Below are positions 18,862-27,712 of a stretch of 64,000 nucleotides of DNA, piece by piece. Within the stretch, counting starts at the first letter, position 1. Every line of letters begins with the position of its first letter. The stretch lies in assembly GCF_003853415.1 (NCBI RefSeq), contig NZ_QTPP01000011.1, forward strand, positions 124,001 through 188,000, in the 5' to 3' direction. The stretch comes from Burkholderia sp. Bp9142. GTDB lineage: Bacteria > Pseudomonadota > Gammaproteobacteria > Burkholderiales > Burkholderiaceae. A program made the position numbers and the translations under genes. The notes beneath the pieces were generated by a model. That model was not told where the DNA came from and made no database searches. It was given only the letters and a program-made list of their open reading frames with translations.

Positions 18862-19917
18862 ATGCACAACCGATTTCGCCTGTTTTCCGTTTCGTGCGCG
18901 CTCGCGGCCGCGACCGTGCTGGCGGCGTGCTCGTCGCCGCCCAAGCCGATCTATCAGCAGGAGCAGTTCGACGCGGCCAGCAGCCCGTATGCGCACACGT
19001 TCCGCTCGAAATCCGACGCGGCCTGCGAGGCCGCGCGCCGCGCGCTGCTGAGCCAGGGCTATGTCGTGTCGTCGTCGCGCAACGATGCGGTCGACGGCAG
19101 CAAGAATTTCCAGCCGAGCAACGACATGCACGTCGTGATCGAGTTTCACGTCGTGTGTGCGGACGCAAACGCGGACGGCACGTCGAGCATCGCGTACGTG
19201 AACGCGGTGCAGGACCGCTACACGCTGAAGAAGTCGAATACGTCGGCAAGCGTCGGGCTCAGCGTGTTCGGTTCGCTGTCGCTGCCGATCGGGTCGAGCG
19301 ACGACGCGCTCGTGAAAACCGCGAGCGAGACGATTCCCGCCGGCGTGTTCTACGAGCGCTTCTTCAATCTCGTCGAGCATTTCCTGAAGATCGATCCGGC
19401 CCGCCGCGATCGCGCGACCGTCAAGGCGGCCGAGAAGGAACCGGTCGCACCGCTGCCCGAACCCGCACCGACGCCGCAAGGCGAGCCGATGAAGATGACG
19501 ACGCCCGTCGTGCCGACGCCGCCGGCCGCGCCGGTGCCGCTGTCGGTGCCGAGCGTCGCGCCGGCTTCGGGCACGTCGGTCGTGCCGGCCGTGCCCGCCG
19601 CGGCATCGGCCGTGGTCGCGCCGGGGGCGATGCGGGGTGTGGGGCCGGGTGTGGGGGCCGGTGGCGCTTCGGTGCCTGCTTCGGCTTCGGCCCCCGCCCC
19701 TGCGTCGACGCCCGCTTCGACGTCGACGCCTGCCGCATCGATGCCTGCAGTTGCCAGACAGGCCGCCGCAACGCCGGCATCGGCCGCGCCTGCGGCATCC
19801 GCACCTGCGCCGTCGAACGCCGCGCCGACGTCGGCAGACACGACGCCGGTGCCTCCCGCTGCCGATCCCGTCGCCTCGTCCGCACCGACCGGTGCCAGCG
19901 CACCGTCCACGAACTGA
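18862..19917 (+). CDS. DUF2242 family lipoprotein with long Ala/Pro/Ser tail
   Basis: 351 residues. The signal peptide ends in a lipobox with Cys23 (VLAACSS). Residues 24-185 form the conserved part (SKSDAACEAARRALLSQGYVVSSSRNDAVDGSKNFQPS and later SETIPAGVFYERFFNLVEHFLK), matching DUF2242. From about residue 195 on the protein is almost entirely Ala, Pro, Ser, Thr and Val, a disordered tail probably spanning the periplasm or wall. Function unknown. Upstream in-frame ATG at 18805 lacks a signal peptide fit. Confidence 0.75.
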   Translation: MHNRFRLFSVSCALAAATVLAACSSPPKPIYQQEQFDAASSPYAHTFRSKSDAACEAARRALLSQGYVVSSSRNDAVDGSKNFQPSNDMHVVIEFHVVCADANADGTSSIAYVNAVQDRYTLKKSNTSASVGLSVFGSLSLPIGSSDDALVKTASETIPAGVFYERFFNLVEHFLKIDPARRDRATVKAAEKEPVAPLPEPAPTPQGEPMKMTTPVVPTPPAAPVPLSVPSVAPASGTSVVPAVPAAASAVVAPGAMRGVGPGVGAGGASVPASASAPAPASTPASTSTPAASMPAVARQAAATPASAAPAASAPAPSNAAPTSADTTPVPPAADPVASSAPTGASAPSTN

Positions 19918-20190
19918 CCGCGCGGCCGACTCCGCGCGCCGTACGCCCATTGCGTGCGGCGCGCCACATGCCCTCCTCCCTGTCACGTCCGACGAGATGA
20001 CCGCACACCGGCCCACCGGCTGCGCGTGCTCGCCATGACGTGACCGGCGATCGGGAACAGCCCGTCGCGACGGACAACGCCAATCCCGCTTTCACAAACG
20101 CCGGCGATCGTTCCCGCGCCGCCGTCACCCCGCCGTTACGTCTTCGCCAGCATCGCCTGCCGGCTGCGCCGCGTCCCGCGCGCAGGCGCG

Positions 20191-21111
20191 TTACCGCAAC
20201 GTCGCGTTCAGCGTCTGCAACTGCTCGACCGTCGCCGTCACGCCGCCGCACACGATCACTGCGATGTCCGACGCCGAGGCAAGCACCGGCACCGACAGTT
20301 CGAGCGCGGCCAGCGCGGCGCCGCACGCCGGCTCGACGACGATCCGGTGCTCGTCCAGGAACCGCAGCGACGCAGCGACCGCCTGTGCATCCGACACCAC
20401 GACCGGATGAATCGCATGCCGCGTCGCCCATTCGACCGCCGCGTCGCACGGCCGCTTCGCGCCCAGCGACGTCGCGATGCTCGTGATCGCAGGCAGTTCG
20501 ACCGGGCGCCCCTGCGCGACCGAGCGCGCGTAACTGTCGGCGCCCTCCGTCTCGACCGCGACGACCGGCACGTCGTGCCAGCCGTTGCGCGCGAGCCCCT
20601 CGAGCACGCCGCACAGCAGCCCGCCGCCGCCGACCGCGAGCACCACCGCGTCGGGTTTCGGGCCGATTGCCGCCATCTCGTCGATCATCGTCGCGTGCCC
20701 CTGCCACAGCACGGGGTCGTCGAACGGATGCACGAACGCATCCTGCGTGCCGACGGCCGACAGCGCGAACGCGTTCGCCTCGGCCCAGCTCGCGCCGTGC
20801 ACGACCACCTCCGCGCCTTCGACACGGATCAGCTCGCGCGCGCGGGCCGACGCGGTTTCAGGCACGACGACGAGCACCGGCACACCGAGCTCACGACCGC
20901 AATACGCGACCGCGATGCCCGCATTGCCGCCCGACGACGACACGAACCGGCGCGCGCCGGCCGCATGCCGCGCTTCGCAAACCGCGCCGATGCCGCGCAA
21001 CTTGAACGAGCCGGACGGCTGCAGCGCGTCGAGCTTCAGCCGGATGTTGGTACCGAGACGGCGCGACGCGATTTGCGAGCGGATATAGGGGGTCTGGATA
21101 TGAAGCGGCAT
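20191..21111 (-). CDS. PLP-dependent serine/threonine dehydratase-type enzyme
   Basis: 306 residues of fold type II. The PLP lysine sits in SGSFKLRG near residue 35, the substrate-binding loop is SSSGGNAGIAVAY, and the phosphate-binding Gly loop is VLAVGGGGLL. This pattern resembles the L-serine/L-threonine ammonia-lyase group (mammalian SDS-like), which deaminates to pyruvate or 2-oxobutyrate. No ACT regulatory domain is present. The ATG at 21111 starts MPLHIQTPYI, normal for the family. The divergent LysR gene is a candidate regulator. Confidence 0.85.
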   Translation of the reverse strand: MPLHIQTPYIRSQIASRRLGTNIRLKLDALQPSGSFKLRGIGAVCEARHAAGARRFVSSSGGNAGIAVAYCGRELGVPVLVVVPETASARARELIRVEGAEVVVHGASWAEANAFALSAVGTQDAFVHPFDDPVLWQGHATMIDEMAAIGPKPDAVVLAVGGGGLLCGVLEGLARNGWHDVPVVAVETEGADSYARSVAQGRPVELPAITSIATSLGAKRPCDAAVEWATRHAIHPVVVSDAQAVAASLRFLDEHRIVVEPACGAALAALELSVPVLASASDIAVIVCGGVTATVEQLQTLNATLR

Positions 21112-21275
21112 GGTGCGGGATACGGTCGGGACAAAGGGAACGCACGCGGCCTGTGAACAGGCCCGGCAACCGCGACCATCGTACGGCACGCCGGTCATGC
21201 TTTCCAATACCATCGAATGGCACTTGCTATGCTTGACAGGCCTACCCGACGAATCGAAACCGGAGCCGACCGCGC

Positions 21276-22184
21276 ATGCGTCAGATCGAACTGCGTCACC
21301 TGCGTTACTTCGTGGCAGTCGCGCAAGCCGGCAGCGTGATGGCCGGCGCCCGCGCGGCCGGGATCGTCCAGCCCGCGCTGTCGCGGCAGATCCGCGAGCT
21401 CGAGGACGCGATCGGCGCGCCGCTGCTGGTCCGCCGCGCGACGGGCGTCACGCTCACGGCGGCCGGCGCGAGTTTCCTGCAGGATGCGACCCGCCTGCTC
21501 GCGATGTTGCAGGAGAGCCGCGAGCGAGCGTTGCGCAGCGCGGCCGGCCAGCTCGGCGAGCTGCGGCTCGGCGCACTGCCGAACTGTCTGCCGCTGCCGG
21601 TCGTCGCGAACGTGCTCAAGGCGTTTCGCGATGCGTGTCCGGACGTGAAGCTGTCGATCGCACCGATGCTGTCGGCCGAGCAGGCGGCGGCGCTGATGCG
21701 CGGCCAGCTCGACGGCGGCATCATGGCGTGGCGCCGCGACGAGGCACCGCATCTGTCGGGCGTGCGGCTGCTGAGCGACCGCTTTGTACTGGCGATGCCC
21801 GCGCCGCCCGGCGGCCGCTTCCACGCGCCGCGCACGCTCGCCGACGTCGCGCACGAACCGTTCGTCTGGTTCGACGCGCAGCGCTCCGCCGCGCACCACC
21901 GCTTCCTGATGGCGCAGTGCGAACGCACCGGCTTCACGCCGCGCATCACGCAGGTCGGCAGCGACATCCCGACGCTGATCGGTCTCGTGGCGGCCGGCAT
22001 GGGCTGTGCGTTCGTGCCGGAAAGCGCATCGCCGACATGCCCGCGCACCGTCCGGCTCGTCGCGCTCGACGAACTCGCGAGCCGCTTCGACATCGAGTTC
22101 GTGTTCGACGGGGCGGCGCCGCCTTCCCCCGTCGTCGCGAGGTTTCTCGACGCGGTGCGCGACGCAGCCGGCCGCGCGGACTGA
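21276..22184 (+). CDS. LysR-family transcriptional regulator
   Basis: 302 residues. The HTH domain is MRQIELRHLRYFVAVAQAGSVMAGARAAGIVQPALSRQIRELE; the effector domain runs from about residue 90 to 295. It belongs to the CatR/BenM-like style of LysR proteins (RHLRYFVAVA). It is divergent from the serine/threonine dehydratase gene with a 164-bp gap, so that enzyme is its likely target; effector unknown. Confidence 0.85.
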   Translation: MRQIELRHLRYFVAVAQAGSVMAGARAAGIVQPALSRQIRELEDAIGAPLLVRRATGVTLTAAGASFLQDATRLLAMLQESRERALRSAAGQLGELRLGALPNCLPLPVVANVLKAFRDACPDVKLSIAPMLSAEQAAALMRGQLDGGIMAWRRDEAPHLSGVRLLSDRFVLAMPAPPGGRFHAPRTLADVAHEPFVWFDAQRSAAHHRFLMAQCERTGFTPRITQVGSDIPTLIGLVAAGMGCAFVPESASPTCPRTVRLVALDELASRFDIEFVFDGAAPPSPVVARFLDAVRDAAGRAD

Positions 22185-22409
22185 CCGACCGCCCGGCGTG
22201 CACGAGCCGCGCGCCGGCGACGGATTGCGCAGCATCGCCCGGCAGCGGATTCGCCCCCCAGCGCTGTCGTGTCGCATGGCAACCGGCTTCGCTGCCCTCG
22301 CACCGCAAACGGCCGCTCGAACGGACGAAAAAATCTTTCAAATCGATGACAACCGGCGCTACCGCGCCGGTATTTTTAAATTGGCACCAAAAACAGCCGC
22401 TTAACGTCA

Positions 22410-22438
22410 TTTCGAATCGTTATGCGCCGAAATATACT
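22410..22438 (+). promoter_or_regulatory. Candidate sigma-70 promoter
   Basis: TATACT at 22433-22438 is an excellent -10 element. The -35 candidate TTTCGA at 22410-22415 is weak, with a 17-bp spacer. Predicted start near 22445, just before the terminator at 22483. Confidence 0.4.
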
Positions 22439-22482
22439 GCGCCCCGCATCCAACCCTCGTGCCAAAGAGAGGATGCCTTTCT

Positions 22483-22520
22483 GCCCCGGTCACGGTCCCC
22501 CTGTGACCGGGGCTTTTTTT
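22483..22520 (+). terminator. Strong rho-independent terminator upstream of the MFS gene
   Basis: An 11-bp perfect stem GCCCCGGTCAC/GTGACCGGGGC with a 9-base loop is followed by seven T. It faces the MFS gene at 22686, so it either ends a short RNA or attenuates the MFS transcript. Confidence 0.85.
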
Positions 22521-22685
22521 GGGCCGCGAGCCGCGCACGCACGACGCCCCGATCGCGCATTGTTGACATCAAATCAAGATAATTTCGCTCGAACGCGGCT
22601 TTTTCGGCAAAAGTCATGCAGGCACACTTCACGCTGTCCACAACGGCCCTGGTGCCGTTGCCCAACGCTTGCAGGAGCGCATCGC

Positions 22686-23891
22686 GTGAACGCCACGACC
22701 TCTTCCCCTTCCCGCCCGGGCGGCAGCGCCGCGCTGCCGCTGCTGGCGCTTGCCGCCGGCGCGTTCGGCATCGGCACGACCGAGTTCTCGCCGATGGGCC
22801 TCTTGCCCGTGATCGCCGACGGCGTGCACGTGTCGATTCCGCAGGCCGGCATGCTGATCAGCGCGTATGCGATCGGCGTGATGGCCGGCGCGCCGCTGAT
22901 GACGCTGCTGCTCGCGCGCTGGTCGCGCAGATCGGCCCTGATCGCACTGATGTCGATCTTCACGATCGGCAACCTGCTGTCGGCCATCGCGCCCGACTAC
23001 ACGACGCTGCTGCTCGCTCGACTCGTCACGAGCCTCAACCACGGTGCGTTCTTCGGGCTCGGCTCGGTGGTCGCGGCCAGCCTCGTGCCGCGTGAAAAGC
23101 AGGCCAGCGCGGTTGCGACGATGTTCATGGGCCTCACGATCGCGAACGTCGGCGGCGTGCCGGCCGCGACCTGGCTCGGCCAGATGATCGGCTGGCGCAT
23201 GTCGTTCGCGGCTACCGCGGCACTCGGCCTGATCGCGATCGCCGGCCTGTTCGCCGCGCTGCCGAAGGGCGAAGCCGGCAAGATGCCAAACCTGCGCGCC
23301 GAGCTGTCGGTGCTGACGCGCCCCGTCGTGCTCGGCGCGCTCGCGACCACGGTGCTCGGCGCCGGCGCGATGTTCACGCTGTACACGTACGTCGCGCCGA
23401 CGCTCGAACACCTGACCGGTGCGACGCCCGGCTTCGTGACCGCGATGCTCGTGCTGATCGGCGTCGGCTTCTCGATCGGCAACATCGCCGGCGGCCGCCT
23501 CGCCGACCGCTCGCTCGACGGCACGCTGATCGGCTTCCTGGTGCTGCTGATCGTGACGATGGCCGCGTTTCCGGTGCTCGCCCGCACGCATGCCGGTGCC
23601 GCGGTCACGCTGCTGGCCTGGGGTGTCGCCACGTTCGCGGTGGTCCCGCCGCTGCAGATGCGCGTGATGCGTGCCGCGCACGAAGCGCCGGGCCTCGCGT
23701 CGGCGGTCAACATCGGCGCGTTCAACCTCGGCAACGCTGCCGGCGCGGCAGCCGGCGGCGCGGCGATCTCGGCCGGCTTCGGCTATGCAGCCGTGCCGCT
23801 CGTCGGCGGACTGATCGCCGCGGCAGGGCTCGCACTGGTCGCGCTGCAGGCGAACCAGCGCCGCCGCGCACCGGTCGCCGCGAACGGGTGA
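22686..23891 (+). CDS. MFS efflux transporter, AraJ/DHA1-like
   Basis: 401 residues, 12 membrane helices. The N-terminal signature AAGAFGIGTTEFSPMGLLPVIA and LNHGAFFGLGSVVAA are typical of the arabinose-efflux/chloramphenicol-resistance branch of DHA1 transporters, which export sugars or drugs. The start is a GTG at 22686 (NATTSSPSRPG follows), chosen because AGGAG lies 8 bases upstream. Substrate cannot be told from sequence. A strong terminator 165 bp upstream may limit readthrough. Confidence 0.85.
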   Translation: MNATTSSPSRPGGSAALPLLALAAGAFGIGTTEFSPMGLLPVIADGVHVSIPQAGMLISAYAIGVMAGAPLMTLLLARWSRRSALIALMSIFTIGNLLSAIAPDYTTLLLARLVTSLNHGAFFGLGSVVAASLVPREKQASAVATMFMGLTIANVGGVPAATWLGQMIGWRMSFAATAALGLIAIAGLFAALPKGEAGKMPNLRAELSVLTRPVVLGALATTVLGAGAMFTLYTYVAPTLEHLTGATPGFVTAMLVLIGVGFSIGNIAGGRLADRSLDGTLIGFLVLLIVTMAAFPVLARTHAGAAVTLLAWGVATFAVVPPLQMRVMRAAHEAPGLASAVNIGAFNLGNAAGAAAGGAAISAGFGYAAVPLVGGLIAAAGLALVALQANQRRRAPVAANG

Positions 23892-23976
23892 GCGCACGGC
23901 GATCCTCATGGTGTCGATATACGGCACCGGCATTGAAAAAACGCCTGCGCCGCACAGCCCGGCGCCCGATGCATCG

Positions 23977-25047
23977 TCAGAAGCGATGCACGATGCCGAG
24001 CTGCACGCCGCGCGCGTTCGCGCCCGGATACGCGAGCGGCAGGCCCGGATTCGCCGCGCCGGCGAGCGTGTAGCCGGCCTGGTTGCGGTTGCGCAGGTAC
24101 GACAGCGCGCCATAGAAGCTCGTGCGCTTCGACAGGTCGTATTCGTACATCAGCCCGAACTGGTCCGCGTTGTCGCCTTGCGACGTCTGGTCGTGCAGGT
24201 ATGCATAGCCGAGCGCGACATAGTTCGCCGGATTGAGCTGGTACTTGACCGACAGCCCGTACACGCGCGAATCGATCCCGAGATCGGCCCACTTCACCGC
24301 GGAGAAGCCGCCGTACACGGTCGCCTTGCCGATCTCGTACGATGCGCCGGCCATGATCGTGCGATCGGTCGTGGTCGCGGTCGCGTTCTTCAGCCACTGG
24401 CCCGCGACGAACGCCGCGAACGGTCCGTGCGTGTAGGTCACGTCGAACTGCTGGCTCGAGCCTGCCGAGCGCACGCCGCCCGCATCGCCGAACCCGACGT
24501 ACAGCCCGGCCTGGAAGCCGGCGATCTCGGGGCTCTGGTACGACAGCGTATTGCTGGTGCGGAACTTGAACACGGTCAGGTTGTCCATGCCGGACGCCTG
24601 CGTGACGCCGCCGAACGCATCCTGCCCGCCCTGGTCGTTGAACAGCGGCGAATTCTGGCGGCCCGCGCGCACCGTGCCCCACTGCCCCGCGATGCCGACC
24701 CACGCCTGCCGATTGAACATGCTGCCCGAGCTCGCCAGCGAACCGTCGTTCGGATTAAAGCCGTTCTCGAGTGCGAACTCGATCTTCTGGCCGCCGCCGA
24801 TGTCCTCGCCGCCCTTCATCCCGAAGCGGCTACCCCGTTGGCCGCTCGAGCCGATCGCCGCCGTATAGCCGTTGCCGGTATTCACGTACTGCGCGAATTC
24901 GTCGATCACGCCGTACAGCGTGACGCCGTCCTGCGCGAGCCCGGCGCCCGACCCACCCAAGCATGCGGCCGCGACGGCCATGCGAAGACCGGCATGCGCC
25001 GATCGCGCCCGGGAACGATTGCCTCGTGCGTTCATTTGCTTAGTCAT
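23977..25047 (-). CDS. Gram-negative porin (OmpC-like, betaproteobacterial type)
   Basis: 356 residues: signal peptide ending around SGAGLAQ, then DGVTLYGVIDEFAQYVNTGNG, the usual start of a Burkholderia 16-strand trimeric porin. SRFGMKGGEDIGGGQKIEFALENGF and FNRQAWVGIAGQWGTVRAGRQ are conserved loops and strands, and the protein ends in a C-terminal aromatic (IVHRF), the outer-membrane assembly signal. The start at 25047 gives a normal signal peptide; ATG 25035 is an alternative. It forms a diffusion pore; specificity unknown. Confidence 0.9.
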   Translation of the reverse strand: MTKQMNARGNRSRARSAHAGLRMAVAAACLGGSGAGLAQDGVTLYGVIDEFAQYVNTGNGYTAAIGSSGQRGSRFGMKGGEDIGGGQKIEFALENGFNPNDGSLASSGSMFNRQAWVGIAGQWGTVRAGRQNSPLFNDQGGQDAFGGVTQASGMDNLTVFKFRTSNTLSYQSPEIAGFQAGLYVGFGDAGGVRSAGSSQQFDVTYTHGPFAAFVAGQWLKNATATTTDRTIMAGASYEIGKATVYGGFSAVKWADLGIDSRVYGLSVKYQLNPANYVALGYAYLHDQTSQGDNADQFGLMYEYDLSKRTSFYGALSYLRNRNQAGYTLAGAANPGLPLAYPGANARGVQLGIVHRF

Positions 25048-25212
25048 ACTATTCAATGAAATGAGAATGGAACAATGCCGGGCACGGTGGTCTGCCATGC
25101 CGGCATCGCGGGAAACGAAGGTGAGGGACAGCGCAGCTGCCGGTCGCGCCGGATTCGGCGCGGCGGGCCGCTCAGGCCGGCTGGAGGCCGGCCCGTCGGG
25201 CGACGCGATGCG

Positions 25213-26643
25213 TCAGTGGTGAACCTCGCCGCGCTCGAGCGGCAGGATCAGGCGCTCGGGGATGCTGCGTCGCGACGCACGCGCGCCGACGTAGTACAGC
25301 GCGGCCGGCACGACGAGGCCGAGGATCCACGAGATGTCGGTGCCGCCGAGTGCGTCGACGAGCGCGCCCGTGTAGATGTGCGTCGACATGAATGGCAGTT
25401 GCACCAGGATGCCGACGACGTAGATCGTGATCGCCATCACGTTCCAGCGGCCGTAGCGGCCATCCGGATCGGACAGCGCCGGCACGTCGTAGCGCGAGCG
25501 CGTGAAGCAGTAGTAGTCGACCAGGTTGATCGCGCTCCACGGCGTGAAGAACGCGAGCAGGAACAGGATGAACGCGGTGAATTCCTTCAGGAAAGAATGG
25601 CGGCCGGCAAGCGCGATCAGCGTCGATACGCAGATCATCCCGAAGATGTAGACGAGGCGGCTGCGCGACGACACCGCGCCCTTGCCGCGGAAACCGCTGA
25701 CGATCGTCGCCATCGACATGAAGCTGCCGTATGCGTTGAGCGCGGTCACCGTCACCTTGCCGAACGCGATGCTGAAGTACAGCAGGGCGGCGACGGCGCC
25801 CGTCGAGCCGAGGCCGACGATGTACGACACCTCGTGGTGCGCGAACTGGCTGCCGGCCAGCGCGGCCGCGAACACGCCGAACACCATCGCGGCCTGCGCG
25901 CCGATCACCGAGCCGAGGCCGACCGCGAGGAACGTGGCGACCGACGACGTCGAGCGCGGCAGGTAGCGCGAATAGTCGGCGACGTACGGGCCGAACGCGA
26001 TCTGCCACGATGCGGACAGCGACATCGACAGCAGGAAGCTCGCGAGCGAGAAGTGCTTGTTCGCGAGCAGCGCGCCGACGTCGTGGTTCGCGAACAGCTG
26101 CGCGAACATGTAGACGAACGCGACGATGCCGATCACGCTCGCGATCCGGCCGACGAAGTGGATCGCGCGATAGCCGAACACCGTCAGCACGACGATCACG
26201 GCCGCGAACAGCAGGATGCCGGCCGCGTCGTCGACGTGCAGCAGTTGCGCGACGGCCTGCCCGGCGAGCACCGAGCCGCTGGCGGAGAAGCCGATGTACA
26301 TCAGGCACACGAGCACGATCGGGATCATCGCGCCGTAGACGCCGAACTGCACGCGGCTCGAGATCATCTGCGGCAATCCGAGCTGCGGCCCCTGCGCGCC
26401 GTGCAGCGCCATCACCGCGCCGCCGACCAGCTGGCCGAGCAACAGCGCGAGCAGCGACCAGAACACGTCGCCGCCGAGCACGACCGCCAGCGCGCCCGTG
26501 ACGATGGCCGTGATCTGCATGTTCGCCGACAGCCACAGCGTGAACTGGCTCAGCAGGCCGCCGTGGCGTTCGGCATCTGGAATGAAGTCGATCGAGCGTA
26601 CCTCGATCAGACCGCCGGCTTTTCCACTGGGATTCGTTGACAC
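25213..26643 (-). CDS. NCS1-family purine/cytosine-type permease
   Basis: 476 residues with about 12 helices. Recognisable parts are VRSIDFIPDAERHGG at the N-terminus, LSANMQITAIVTGAL, GPQLGLPQMISSRVQFGVYGA and FFTPWSAINLVDYYCFTRSRYD, all characteristic of nucleobase:cation symporter-1 transporters (CodB, purine, hydantoin). The GTG at 26643 is chosen because GGAG lies 8 bases upstream. Which base or vitamin is carried is unclear. No catabolic gene is adjacent; a GntR-like palindrome lies 180 bp upstream. Confidence 0.85.
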   Translation of the reverse strand: MSTNPSGKAGGLIEVRSIDFIPDAERHGGLLSQFTLWLSANMQITAIVTGALAVVLGGDVFWSLLALLLGQLVGGAVMALHGAQGPQLGLPQMISSRVQFGVYGAMIPIVLVCLMYIGFSASGSVLAGQAVAQLLHVDDAAGILLFAAVIVVLTVFGYRAIHFVGRIASVIGIVAFVYMFAQLFANHDVGALLANKHFSLASFLLSMSLSASWQIAFGPYVADYSRYLPRSTSSVATFLAVGLGSVIGAQAAMVFGVFAAALAGSQFAHHEVSYIVGLGSTGAVAALLYFSIAFGKVTVTALNAYGSFMSMATIVSGFRGKGAVSSRSRLVYIFGMICVSTLIALAGRHSFLKEFTAFILFLLAFFTPWSAINLVDYYCFTRSRYDVPALSDPDGRYGRWNVMAITIYVVGILVQLPFMSTHIYTGALVDALGGTDISWILGLVVPAALYYVGARASRRSIPERLILPLERGEVHH

Positions 26644-26946
26644 GGGACAATCTCCAAGATACTGAGGATCACAAATGGTTTTGACGAGACAGGAAACGTG
26701 CCGAGCCGCCCTTTCGGCTCGTCGGGTGCGGTGCGCCGTGGATCGCCGGCATGCGCCACGCACGCACGGTCTGCACGCGGACGCGCAACCGGCACGACGT
26801 ATGCCGACATTGCCAGCGGATGATCTTGTATATACAACTTGGGTGATATCGGTGATTACCCGGTGTCCGGCAATTTTAGAAATCGTCCGAGAAAACGGGA
26901 CACGTCCGACCTGCGGAGTCGCCGGTTGCGTGTGAAAAATGAAGGC
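26644..26946. other. Intergenic region upstream of the NCS1 permease
   Basis: About 300 bp without a gene between the permease start and the SRAP stop, both minus strand. The notable element is an AT-rich block around 26820-26890 holding the palindrome TTGTATATACAA. The permease promoter probably lies here. Confidence 0.45.
26826..26837. promoter_or_regulatory. Perfect 12-bp palindrome, possible GntR-type operator
   Basis: TTGTATATACAA resembles the TnGTnnnACnA class of operators bound by FadR/VanR-type GntR regulators. It stands in an AT-rich patch upstream of the NCS1 permease. No GntR gene is in the window, so any regulator would act from elsewhere. Confidence 0.4.
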
Positions 26947-27624
26947 TCAGGTGCCGGCGGGCAGTTCCTGATCGGGCGCGGCGACCATGTCGCCGGCAGA
27001 AAGGAGCGTCAGCATGCGCCGCGCAACCTCGACATCGCGTGCGTGCAGCCATTCGTCGTAGTCGTCGCGACGCAGGATCACGACGCCCCGCTTCTCGTCG
27101 CCGGGTCGATGCATGCGCGCGAACACGGTGTGATCCTCGGCATTGACCGTGAGCATCGTCATGCCGATCCGCTCGCGGCCGTCGGCGGCTTCGTAGCGCC
27201 GCCAGATGCCGGCGACGCAGCACGGTTGCCAGCCGTCGACGCCGATCCGGTGCCACACGTTGCGGCCCGTCTCGTAGCACGGCTCGACAATCCAGCGCAC
27301 CGGAATCAGGCAGCGCTGGCCGTTGCGCCATGCGTTGCCGTAGAGCCGCGACGAACCGACCGTCTCCGCGCGCGCGTTCACCGTATCGAGCTTCTTTCGT
27401 TTGCGGCCGTTCTCGTCGAGGCGCTCGGGCTGCATGAACTTCGGCCAGAAGCCGAACACCGCGCTGACGACCGCAAGGCCGTCGCCGTCGGCACGCGCGA
27501 TGGGCGCCGCGTAATCGGGATACACGTCGGGCGCCCAGGGATCGCGGCGAAACAGATCGCCGATGCCGATCTTCAGCTCGCTGATGCCCGGGTCTTCATC
27601 GGGGGCGCGGTAGTGGGTGCACAC
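26947..27624 (-). CDS. SRAP domain protein (YedK/HMCES-like), GTG start
   Basis: 225 residues. SRAP proteins crosslink to abasic sites in single-stranded DNA through Cys2 exposed after Met removal. Here GTG-TGC at 27624 puts Cys exactly at position 2 (MCTHYRAPDED), which decides the start; the longer ATG frame from 27657 would bury it. Other active-site candidates are Asn83 (VNARAET), Glu114 (WIVEPCYE, in place of GFYEW) and His172 (ARMHRPGD, in place of HxRMP). The variant motifs suggest a divergent subgroup. Confidence 0.8.
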   Translation of the reverse strand: MCTHYRAPDEDPGISELKIGIGDLFRRDPWAPDVYPDYAAPIARADGDGLAVVSAVFGFWPKFMQPERLDENGRKRKKLDTVNARAETVGSSRLYGNAWRNGQRCLIPVRWIVEPCYETGRNVWHRIGVDGWQPCCVAGIWRRYEAADGRERIGMTMLTVNAEDHTVFARMHRPGDEKRGVVILRRDDYDEWLHARDVEVARRMLTLLSAGDMVAAPDQELPAGT

Positions 27625-27712
27625 GATTCGTGCTGACGTTGGACGCGATGTCTTCATCGTAGGTCAGCACGCGCGCCACGTTCACGCTATCGCCTGGTCT
27701 GACGAAACAGTC

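Larger units (their letters stand above)
22185..22685. other. 500-bp intergenic region with a candidate short transcript
   Basis: No protein gene is supported here. It contains AT-rich stretches unusual for the window (around 22320-22440), a plausible promoter at 22410-22438 and a very strong terminator at 22483-22520. The two would bracket a transcript of about 75 nt ending 165 bases before the MFS gene. The frame of the MFS gene stays open back to 22422, but no ribosome site supports that extension. Confidence 0.45.

Noticed and set aside
22422-22685. N-terminal extension of the MFS protein reading through the terminator
   Set aside because: The frame is open but passes through a strong terminator hairpin, has no ribosome site, and the GTG at 22686 has a good one and matches the family N-terminus.
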